Shown piece after piece: positions 54,588 to 64,000 of a stretch of 64,000 nucleotides of DNA. The notes beneath the pieces were generated by a model. The model made no database searches, was not told the origin of the DNA, and saw only the letters and a list, made by a program, of their open reading frames with translations. Each line of letters opens with the position of its first letter. The first letter of the stretch is position 1. A program made the translations under genes and the position numbers. Origin of the DNA: Eunapius fragilis (taxonomy: Eukaryota; Porifera; Demospongiae; Spongillida; Spongillidae); assembly GCA_963681505.1 (NCBI GenBank), contig OY811991.1, forward strand, positions 4,376,387-4,440,386. The letters are read 5' to 3'.

Positions 54588-55256
54588 TCATTTCTGTCAA
54601 CTACATGCATGCACATTATGATACTCCAACTATAAATATTTTGTGGACAGTAGTGTAGCGGCGGGCGTGAAGTATTTAGTATAAACCAACTAGCTCCACT
54701 GCAGGGAGGCCTGCATGCATGCAGTTGGCCCACAAAGTGTACGTTCCCACCTCGTTCCAAAGAGAATATCCACTCGTCCACAGTACATACAAAAGGAAGA
54801 CGAGCGGGGGGTGGGGTGGGGGTGCATATTTGCGTGTAACGGCTACGCACCCAGGTATACGCATGGAATATCAATGAACATATATTTTATACAGATGGCG
54901 CATTTATACATTAATGAAGTGCATGTGGGTGAATTACGTTTGCCAATTCCATCATTATTTTTGCTTGTCTGTATCAGAGCCAATAAGATCCAAGTATATA
55001 TAGGGTTGGACATATTATTTTATAGTGGTAGTACAGAAAGCTAAGCCAATAGAGTGTTCTGTGTTGGGCGCATACCAATTACGGTGGAAAAATTGAGTGG
55101 AGGTGTTGGTATGATGGTTATGCTGATAGTAGATGCAGCATAAAAATGACTTAATTCACTATATACTCATCATTCGGATATAAAACTATATGTATATCTC
55201 CTCAAGTTCTGAGATCCACTGGCCAATGTGGCCATGCAGATACATCCGACACCGCC
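54350..55256. mobile_element. RepC repeat, copy B, right part
   Basis: Resumes at TATACACGCGCGTGGGCC and continues to GACACCGCC, matching 26250-27077. It lacks the 126-bp MITE of copy A. It has about 150 bp near 54870-55060 that copy A lacks, and its G-run (54556-54586, 31 G) is longer. Confidence 0.82.
54658..54788 (-). pseudogene. ADP-ribosyl cyclase gene fragment inside RepC copy B
   Basis: Second copy of the fragment at 26551-26684. It reads LWNEVGTYTLWANCMHAGLP and keeps the same rearranged core, so it was already part of RepC before the two RepC copies separated. Confidence 0.78.
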
Positions 55257-55387
55257 ATTTCTATTGGAGTTCCTGCACGTCACACTTCTACTCCAAACTT
55301 GGTAGAGAGCACGTCAGTCAGTGATTGTGGTATGGAATGCTGTTAAAAAAAAAAAAAACTTAAAGGTGGGAGGTATATAACCGTGTA

Positions 55388-55500
55388 CATGCAGGCAGCC
55401 GGAAAACGGCCCTACCCACCTGTATCTTATTGGAGCAGATCATGCATCTACATAGCACCGGTTGTAGCTCTCCATACATGTGGGGCAGCAAGGAGGAGAC
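55388..55500 (-). mobile_element. R1 repeat fragment, copy 3
   Basis: AGCCGGAAAACGGCCCTACC, CACCTGTATCTTATTGGAGC and CGGTTGTAGCTCTCCATACA with TGTGGGGCAGCA match the last zinc-finger exon and donor of R1 (6030-6150, inverted). Confidence 0.65.
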
Positions 55501-55994
55501 ACTGTGTATAATCTGTGCTACTAAGTCGACAAGGTTGTGTTTGACGGTTGCTACATTCCCTTACCTTGGAGGTATAGGATTTAAGGCACCCTCCATATCA
55601 TTTATATTTATTTCATTTCGGACTCACCGCTATTATTCAAATGGCAGCTCGCTGTTTTGGCTTGCCCTCTATGCTTATAGCGTAGACGTGTTCATCATAG
55701 GCTGCCTTCATACATTAGATTAAAGTACCCAATTTACAAATAATGCATGTGGCTGAGAGCGTGCAAGGGCTCGAGCCAGATGCATGTGTATAATGAGGGG
55801 GGGGGTTGAGCCGGTATAGCGAAGATCTATAATATTCGGTTAGAGCCAATTTCGATGTGCTCCATTACTGGACTTTGATTGTTGTTATACAGTTGCATTT
55901 CCATCTAGCTCTTTTCTACTCTGAGGAGTACATTTGCGTTGGGCCCGCGCACTGCTTGTTGTCGCACCCCCCTCCCCACCCATGCAGCATTAAT

Positions 55995-56069
<75 letters not shown>

Positions 56070-58026
56070 ATTCCCTGAAGAGAATAGGTTTTTATCAGTA
56101 TGCAAAATTCTTACTAATAAACAAAAACAAACTACCTTGAACAATCCACCAATCTTTTTTGAAAATTCTTAATCGTGACCACCTGCTGCTGATTTGTTGT
56201 TTGGTGTACGTGTATTGCATTGCATATAAATATGCACTTAGAAGAAAATAGATAATAATTATGAATCCAGATTGGAGCATGGTTCATTCTTGCCATTAAT
56301 TTCATCAACTTTGGGTAGTATAGGTCCCATCGCAACTATGGTGTACAAAACGATAGCTCAATCTCCAGTTGAGTTTCAGACTGCTTTGATGGGCATTGCT
56401 GCATGTTGTTGACAATCCCATGCTTTGGACCCTTAGGCCACCATGCCTTAACATGCAAGCATAGGCGGTCACGTCAAAACAGACTCAGGGATGTCCGTTT
56501 ATAATCTTGCAGACAGGCATGTTTGGGTCCTCATGTTGAAACAGGAAATGGTCTAAGGACATCAAACTCGACTGGCAGACATCCTCATCCCTCATTGCGA
56601 TTTGGACAAACCAGCAGCCCTTGATCTGACCATCACATATATACTAAATTCAAGTACATTAGTGGAAGCAAGTATGATGCACTAGTGGTTCTGCAATTCT
56701 GGCAGTGGAGGTGCACAAGGACAATTCCAATGATGCCAAATGCTTACAGCTTGCATTGGCTGGTCATCTACTCCATTGCAGTCAAGGCTTTATGGTTGTT
56801 GGAGTACAAAAGTCATGTATACTTTATCACGCCTTGCTGCACCAAGGGAAACTGCTTAAAGACTCAGCCATCTGTCACTTTAATGCAACCCAACTCACAG
56901 GCACTCCTGTCATGAATAGTTCAAAGATCTATAGGGCTTAAAACTGTCCCTTTTGCATGAAATTGGTAATTCTAATAATAATAATAATGTACATGTTTGT
57001 TACATTTCCTACAAGGTTAGTTCACCACCTGTCAGTTGCCCCACTGGAAACCTCGACAACATATCTGCTGGTTGCCTAGGTGGTTGATTCCATCCCTTGG
57101 CACATCTGGACTGCCTTTTCTAAATCCAACTCTTCTGTTTCAAACATCCTCTCACCCTTAGTACGTGCACTGTCCCTGAGGCCCTCAAATCGGCAGTATT
57201 TAGATCACTTCCTTAGATCAAGTGCACAAATTGATCCACAGTTCTTCCATCTTGTTTCAGTTGGAAGAATCTATCCCTCAACATGCACATGCTTACTAGT
57301 TCTGGGTGCACACCAACCATCTATGGGTGGGTGTCAGGAAATATGTATTGCTACCCCCCTCGTATAAAAGTTATAAAACAAATGCACAAAAACAGAAACA
57401 TTGCTGGAGCAAAAATTTAGACAGAGGGTGCCTCAACAGTGGCAAGGGTAAGGTCATGTTTATGAATAGGGTGGTGATGGGATAACCTTAATTTTTATGA
57501 ATAATTAATTTCAGCCCCATCCCCCACTTTTCAAACCATTCCTATGTGACTTCCAAAGATAATAGAGAAATTATCTATACATGAATGTTATTGAATAACA
57601 ATACAGGCTCGTGCATATAACTAACATAACATAACATAATGTTGGCAGTCGTTCCCCCCCTGCCCTGACTTCTGGCCTTTTTCCTAGGCCGGTTAATAAC
57701 GAAGGACAATGTTTATATCTGCTAGAGCCCAAAGTTTCAATAACATATCACCCTATGACACAATTGTATGTGCTTACATTGGTTAGCTTAATAACAAGCA
57801 TTTTAGTGAGGCAATCCAGCATCAAACCTTTTGATTTCCTAATCATCTTTCGTTTCCATGTGCACTTCAATTTTAGACATGCAGATGCCAACACATGCAC
57901 ACATCCACCACCCACTTGTGTCAAGTATTGACATGTATATACATGAAGCTGCAAGGGGTGTGGCAGATATGTATCATGTTCTATGTACCATCATAAGTAC
58001 ACTCCATGAGTAGGAGTTGCAGTCAA

Positions 58027-58060
<34 letters not shown>

Positions 58061-58541
58061 TTGAGGGTGTGGCCAAGGGACAGTGTGATTACTGCAGCTG
58101 CACCATACCTCCATTGTAATCCTAAACAAAAGATGTACAGTGCCATTGAATGCTTCTTTTACTGATTTAAAAAAGTGGGGGAGGGGAGGGGCAGGGGAAC
58201 TCCCCCTTTATCCTTTCCTATGGCTATTGCATAAGGATCATGTTATACCAAACTTGAGGGCACCATTTACAATTAGTGTGCTATTTTATTGCTTACGGAT
58301 AAGTATACCACACCTACTTTACATTCCAGGTCTCCCACTGAGAGGGAACAATGCTATATTTCTATTGTTACAGTATTGCATCGATTCCCTGTAGTAAAAT
58401 ATGGTGGACTACTAATGGTTTGCCAAGTCCTCCACTCGTATATGGCAAATGATCTTTGGTGTTAAAATTAAAGTCAGTTGTTTTAATCATTTGGATGATA
58501 TAGATAATCAAACACACATGTTTTTAAAAAACGAATCTGGA
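55501..58541. other. Gene-free stretch downstream of the UNC-93-like gene
   Basis: No gene recognised. Contents: a GGGGGGG stretch near 55798, a (CA)35 tract at 55999-56069, weak ORFs at 56685-56941 and 57080-57367, and a G27 run at 58031-58057. Confidence 0.45.
55999..56069. repeat. (CA)n microsatellite
   Basis: Pure CA tract of about 70 bp. Confidence 0.97.
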
Positions 58542-59505
58542 CTAAACATCACTTTTAACGTGTTCAGCCGCATCCATGGCTTCCAAATATAACACAGAAT
58601 GGTTGACAGGGACTCTCCACACAAACTCAGGATCATGTGGGTAGAACGGGTGTCCCACGATGAATTGTTGAGAGAATAGTGAATGAAAGAACTGAAAGAA
58701 GTCAAACTTCACTCTCTTTGCGGAAACCACGTGCATCTGCGTCACAAGGTGGTGCACCATCAGATCAGGGCGCTGAGACCCGTCGAGAGGAGGCATTGAG
58801 CCAACGGGGGTGCCGGGGGATATCAGAGATGGCTGCCTTGCCCTCTCCTTGCTCAGTGCCTTCTGAGGGCAGTAGATGTGATAGAGGAAGATTTGTTCCA
58901 GCGTCCTGGTCTTTGCCATCAACACAAAGTAGCAGACGATGGTGAACACCAGCAAGATTAGCATGACCACCAAGCGGACGTATGGGGGTTCGGCCACTTT
59001 GGCTATCAGGAAACCTACGGCATTGCCAAAACCCACAGCCACCCTGCTACAGCTGCAGGCGTAGTGAGGCTTGCCCGGGAACAGGATGGCTATGAATGCT
59101 GTGTGGAGATTTTTAAGTGGAAATCATGCACGTAGAGTGCTTTGATGCAGCAGACAGACAGCACACACCACCCTTACCTGACGACAGAGTGTCCCACACT
59201 GCATCAGTTAGTCCCCAAAGGAAAGCAACAGAGAACACCATGGCATAGCTGGGCACAGGCTTCCACAGCAGGAGGAAGACCAGAAGTCCAGCAGACAGCA
59301 CACCCGCAGCGACTATGAAGGCAAAGTGAGGTACGTACTTGATCAGACGTCCTATGACTCCACTCATAATAGCACTTGCTGCACCAAATACGATGAGGAC
59401 AAAGCCCACAAAGCTAACACCTAGGCAGTTTGAGATGTACTCCTGTAAAACAACATACAATAGCTATGCAAATAACCAAGAGGCATGCGTGTGAACATGT
59501 ATCAA

Positions 59506-59580
<75 letters not shown>

Positions 59581-61523
59581 CACACACACAATGCACATCC
59601 ATATCAGATTTTTACATGTTTGGTTTTGGAATTTCATCATTACAAATATCCAAGTATGAAATTTTAATATTCAAGCAAAAAATGCACAAAGCATGTACAG
59701 GAATTTTTTGGTTTGATTATTTTTAGAAATCTGAAAATGGTATCTAGTTGCAATCTCTGAAACGTGCTCACCTAAATCAAGTAATTATGCCAACAGCAAT
59801 AATATAATCAAGTATAATTACATGTCAGTTCGACTTGATTAAAAGGACTTACATGTATCTATAGATGTATACAAGTCCTTTTAAAATTATTGTACTCCAA
59901 TGCTAATAATGCTTGATCCACAACTAATATTGGAGGTGGAATGCAAAAAATATATATGGAACAGTGTCCAGACTTCAGGGGTTATAATTTCATCACAGTA
60001 AAATTTGCATCTTACGTAAACTTGCATATCTTCACAACCATACAATGCTTTCCTTTCAAATCTCGTACACATGTTCTCACACCATTTTACTGCAATATAA
60101 CTGGCGGGCTATAGAATTCATCTCCAGTACCAGTGTCATAAGCACATCAAATCCAGTATAATTATAGAGGAGTCCTGTAACTATTTAACTGTTGATGACT
60201 TCAATGGGATCCGTTACGTGGATATTAAGCACTGTGCAAATTGAGTGCATGCTTTCCCGCTCAATTCATGTCAATTATTTAAGCCAATAAATGCTATACT
60301 CACGTCATGGAAAATATCTACAACACCAAAAATTGGTTACCATAGAGACAAATGGTGTGGAAAGAAGTGTAGGAGATTGAAAGGAAAGCATTGTAAGGAT
60401 GAGAAGAAATGCACATCTAATAAAATTATTTCTACAGGGATAAATTTTTAACCCCAGAAGTTCAAAACACTGTCCCATATTTAGACACATTTTTCTATTT
60501 TTGATGGTGCCCACATATTCCAAGTTCCATACCTGTTGGTTAGATTGAAATTTTAATTTAATTATATCAGTTACTGTAACCAGTCTCAGAATTAGATTAG
60601 CAGTATTTAATGTCTAATGTACCGGATGCCCTCCCAGGGGTACATTTGTTTACCACAGTGTATCCCTTACTGCCAGTTTAACATCCCTTTTACATTTGCA
60701 TGCTTGTTGTTGTACAGGTTCTTTGGAGCTTGGCCTGAAATCTCAAGCTCTAATCCTTTTTTTCTAATCCCAAGACAGAGCGTCAAAGTGAATCTATTTG
60801 ATCGAGATTCGTGTGGTTACTATAACTACGTAGCTCAATCACTTTGAGAGTCTGGCTTGGGACCAGAGAAAAAGAATTACAGCTTGGGATTTCGAGCCAA
60901 GATCCAAAGGACCAATACAACAAACATGCACTGTCAGATGTTAAACTTGCAGAACGTGAATAATTTTATTTTCTGTACACAGCGGTAGACAAATGTACCC
61001 CAGGGGGAAGCCCGGTACATTAGACATTAAACATGTCATAACAACCATTTTTATAACTAGCAATGCCTCAGTAATATCAGGGTGAGTGTGGCATCGTCCA
61101 GTTAGCAAGGCTTTTTGCTTGCTATCTGATATCATTTCAGTTGTTTTATGTAAATTACACACGGAAAAGACAATAATTTGTCTTGATTTTAGTTTTAGGA
61201 TGTGTAATGCCATTTCAAGAAAAAACACATATTATAATCAGAACGATTTTTAGTACATGGTCAATGTGTATAAATTTCAATTTGAAAAAACACCTAACAA
61301 TGAATATTTCTGGATCTGTCAGTAACATCAGCAGAACTTTCCTAAATGATTATTTAATCCCTTCAATCAGGCCAGAATCAATTCGCCCCCTAATAATGAA
61401 ACAGAGGAGAGGGTGGATTAAAAAAATCTTTTTTTTTTAATCCAATAGGTGGCAATGTACGGCTGTAACTATTATCCCTAACTCATATATGCTTCCTACA
61501 GAGTCCATGCTCCCAAATGCTGC

Positions 61524-61568
<45 letters not shown>

Positions 61569-61684
61569 ATCTTATCCCCCTCACAGCTTTTAAGAATTAG
61601 GTTGTGGGAGTAGGACAACGAATATATTTACTTCATGAGGGGTATGTTCACCTAAAACAACTAACCCGTTACAATACTCTCTCA

Positions 61685-61748
<64 letters not shown>

Positions 61749-63117
61749 CTGAATATAGGATTAAATGCATTAGTAGTACATGTATGAGGTAAAGCCAAAG
61801 CCATTTGGCTATTCCCAAATTTTAAAAAGTTAATAACATGCATTTTATATGCACCTATTTGCATATTTATTTTTTTATGCAGTAATAAATACACAAATGC
61901 CACATAAATTTGAATCAGCATCATGGTCATGAATTTTATTCGTCATGTGCCTCCCCCCCCCCCCTTTCTAAATCTACTTCTGGTCATGACACATCCACAC
62001 ATACTAAAACATCAATACAACAAAGCTTAGGACAACATGACATAAGACTGTGCATCAGTTGCATCTCTAATTCACAACTTGGGTTTCAACTTATAGGGGC
62101 CACAAATGCTTGCAGAGTATGCCAAATTGGTAACAGAAAAATATATATAGTGTCTAAAGACATCTTGTATAATTAGCAAAACACAGCCATTCTATTTACC
62201 TTTGCGAATGTACCAGTGAAATATGAGAGCTGCAAGCCAGCATACACTCCCATGGGGAATATCAGCATCATCTTCCACGTGAACAGCATCTTGAACGCCT
62301 CCAGGTCCAGCACTGCCTTGATCTTTGCCCTCCATGACTGCAGCTTCACCCTCTTTATGTCGTCCAGCATCAGTGCACCTGCCAAAAGGCTCCCCACCAT
62401 GAAGGCTACGTACACCGATATCAGTATGTAGATGTACGTTTGCTCAATCTTCTTGGTTCCAGCTGTGCAAGAACCGGAAGAGTGAGTCGCATTCAGTGTC
62501 GCGTTGTCGTACGTGTCCCTATCAGTGAAGTACAGGATGAGTGATGAGGCTAAGTTACCCGGGACAGAGGACAACTGGAAGGCGAGGTAGACCACTCCGA
62601 TGAACTGGCCAATGACAGTGTCTCTGCTCTCTTTCAGAACGGGTGCCATCTCTATGGCAACCTGTATGACGTGGACCCGGGATGCGGTCCAGACAGGTCC
62701 CGAGGCCAGACCAGCGATGATGCAGGCAGGAACCAGAGTGTACCAGGTAGAATAGTAGTTCGCTGCTATGTAGACGAAGTAGCCGCACACACCAAACAGA
62801 AACACGTACTTTGTTCCGAACGCGTTGATCAATCCAGGTGTGTAGAGACTGGAGATCATGAACAGAGAGAACAAAATCGACAACGTGACGACTCCGAGAC
62901 CAGCGTTCGAATTAATGCTACTCTGAATGTTACGTAGACCCCCGAACGCGCAAGAGAGCATGAAGATGCTCAGGCCCAGACCATAGATATTTATGTAGGC
63001 CCGCCGGATCAGCACCTTCTTGGTTCCATCATCCTCGTAAGCTCCATCCGCTTGGTCGTGAGTCTCCGCCTTTAAATTAGTGTTTGGAGCCTCTTCACCC
63101 TGCTTGGTGTCCGTCAT
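58542..63117 (-). CDS. UNC-93-like multispanning membrane protein, three exons
   Basis: Coding exons on the minus strand: 63117-62200, 59442-59178 and 59098-58542 (stop TAG). Introns are GT-AG (2757 nt and 79 nt), phases 0 and 1, total 1740 nt or 579 residues, a typical UNC-93 family length. An acidic cytosolic N-terminus (1-35) is followed by about twelve hydrophobic spans. Family-like phrases are SCAFGGLRNIQSSINSNAGL, CGYFVYIAANYYSTWYTLVP and GLASGPVWTASRVHVIQVAI in exon 1, and LWGLTDAVWDTLSS-A-FIA across the exon 2-3 join. An extracellular loop carries NATLNATHSS with N-glycosylation sites. The cytosolic C-tail after about residue 445 is unusually long. UNC-93 proteins have the major-facilitator fold. 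Nematode UNC-93 acts with a two-pore K+ channel and vertebrate UNC93B1 traffics Toll-like receptors; which applies here cannot be told. The large intron holds three repeats and a TTAA MITE. Confidence 0.92.
59507..59590. repeat. (CA)n microsatellite in UNC-93-like intron 1
   Basis: About 80 bp of CA with one CGGACA interruption, just upstream (in gene direction) of the exon 2 acceptor. Confidence 0.95.
59930..60500. mobile_element. Element with imperfect inverted repeats in intron 1
   Basis: 59945-60085 and 60340-60485 are inverted relatives. CAATGCTTTCCTTTCAA(A)TCTC and ACTTC(A/T)GGGGTTA occur on opposite strands. The arms are about 75 percent alike over 140 bp and the middle is about 250 bp. 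An old DNA-transposon derivative; ends not fixed. Confidence 0.6.
60611..61026. mobile_element. TTAA-flanked palindromic MITE, copy 2
   Basis: TTAA at 60607-60610 and 61027-61030. Ends TGTCTAATGTACCGG and CCGGTACATTAGACA are perfect inverted repeats. The arms continue inward for about 190 bp (CAAATGTACCCC, GTTGTTGTA, AAATC(T/C)CAAGCT) to a centre near 60815. Non-coding. TTAA targets are used by piggyBac and Kolobok superfamilies. Confidence 0.85.
61525..61567. repeat. (CA)n microsatellite
   Basis: CA tract of about 40 bp in intron 1. Confidence 0.95.
61687..61742. repeat. (CA)n microsatellite
   Basis: CA tract of about 56 bp in intron 1. Confidence 0.95.
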
Positions 63118-63572
63118 TCCCCCACGGTAACTGGGTTACTTGGGCATCGGTTGACATTAAACTCCAGGGAGGCAGAGTTTGTTCATATATTTCATATATG
63201 GTATTTGTTTGTGTATGTGGATATTGTGATGTAATGAGTGATTCGCGTGACTGTTAATTTATATGGGCCTTAGTGGCGGATCCAACAAAACGAAGGGGGG
63301 GGGGGGGGGGGGGGGGGGGGGGCCACCCTTTATTCAAACTTCCGCACCCATATAACTTTTAATACCGCCCCCCCCCCCCCCCTCCTCTTCCTAAATTCCC
63401 TGAATCAAATTGATAAAATATTAAAGCTATCAGGTTCCTATTTTTTAACGTTACATATACTGCACCATTGCTATATTTGAAAATACATTTAATTAATGTC
63501 TTACTCATACGGGGTACCGACATTACAAGGTCCGATACCCCCCATAGGGTTCCTAACGGCCACATCTTCAGG
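63118..63572. other. 5' flank of the UNC-93-like gene with a GGCGGATCC MITE
   Basis: TAGTGGCGGATCCAACAAAA at 63271 starts a short MITE-like segment with a G28 run (63295-63322) and a C15 run (63368-63382). The promoter of the minus-strand gene should lie here; no clear TATA or initiator was identified. Confidence 0.5.
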
Positions 63573-63916
63573 TGAAAGCGTTCAAATCGCTCCAAACTGA
63601 TTCGGTACGTACGTAGAAGGGATCTGATCTGTCGCTATTGATCGTTAAATTTTACTTCGTCCGTTATGGAGATATGGTGTACGAAGTAGTGCGTGCACGG
63701 TTTCCAGCTCGATTGATCTAGACGTATGGGAGGCGGGTGCCTAAATCATTGGCGCGAATCAAGCAGGAAACCGTGCCACGCACTTTGCACATGCAGCTAC
63801 ACTGGTCGCCGTAACGGATAAAGTAAAAATTACCGAACAGAAGAAATCAATTAATAGCGACAGGACCCTCTACGTACGTACCTAATTTGAAGCGATTTGT
63901 GGACGCTCCTACACAC
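63573..63916. mobile_element. Palindromic MITE upstream of the UNC-93-like gene
   Basis: GCGTTCAAATCGCTCCAAA and GGTACGTACGTAGA at the left mirror TCTACGTACGTACC and TTGAAGCGATTTGTGGACGC at the right. Inner arms CTGTCGCTATTGAT and CACGGTTTCC are also mirrored. About 345 bp with no coding. Target duplication not determined. Confidence 0.7.
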
Positions 63917-64000
63917 TGTAAAAAGGGTCGTTATACGCTGTGTAACATTAATTCATATGTATATGTATGTTGCGTATAATGTCTCCATATGCACTGTTAT

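Noticed and set aside
1-64000. CRISPR array, bacterial operon or organellar genome
   Set aside because: The tandem repeats found are minisatellites and transposon subterminal arrays without unique spacers; genes have eukaryotic introns and no operon structure or Shine-Dalgarno sites are seen.

Overview
This 64 kb window looks like nuclear DNA of an early-branching marine animal; a demosponge is plausible but not proven. Pointers to an animal: a CD38-type ADP-ribosyl cyclase, an UNC-93-type membrane protein split by GT-AG introns (one only 79 nt), CA/TG microsatellites, and a wide mix of eukaryotic DNA transposons. There are no bacterial operons, no CRISPR array and no rRNA. I see no convincing tRNA.

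Only three host protein genes are well supported. An intronless, secreted ADP-ribosyl cyclase lies at 12382-13332 (+). An intronless alpha/beta hydrolase of bacterial look lies at 44832-45575 (+). A three-exon UNC-93-like transporter-fold gene lies on the minus strand at 58542-63117. A 174-codon ORF at 16788-17312 with two Val-Asn-Tyr motifs near its C-terminus is a weaker candidate. These genes do not form a pathway; they are islands in repeat DNA.

The rest is mobile-element and repeat sequence. Left part (1-11.4 kb): a 175-bp tandem repeat with poly-G tracts, copies of a GGCGGATAC MITE, one copy of a zinc-finger repeat family (R1, 4.39-6.30 kb), one copy of a new-looking transposon family (R2, 6857-7931), a hAT-like element (8134-9402) and palindromic MITEs. 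Middle (20-36 kb): palindromic MITEs, a 5'-truncated LINE, a second inverted R1 copy, a 1.4 kb repeat (RepC) carrying a broken piece of ADP-ribosyl cyclase, a deleted pogo/Tigger element and a broken Ty3/gypsy LTR retrotransposon. Right part (36-64 kb): a complete-ended pogo/Tigger element with about 410-bp terminal inverted repeats, a 1.25 kb purine-rich minisatellite, the second R2 copy (45846-46548), a hAT-like element with GGTCCGGCCGGACC clusters, and a second RepC copy split exactly by a 4.18 kb Ginger-like DNA transposon (50167-54349).

The most interesting item is R2. Two inverted copies 38 kb apart both start TAGTCTCG and end CGAGACTA, and each is flanked by its own perfect 9-bp target duplication. 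The copies retain the first exon of a Cys-rich zinc-finger gene reading inward from one end. One copy also retains the Walker-A exon of a RecQ-like helicase reading inward from the other end. This suggests an autonomous parent with two convergent genes, a RecQ helicase and a zinc-finger protein, combined with 9-bp target duplications. I do not recognise this combination as a named superfamily.
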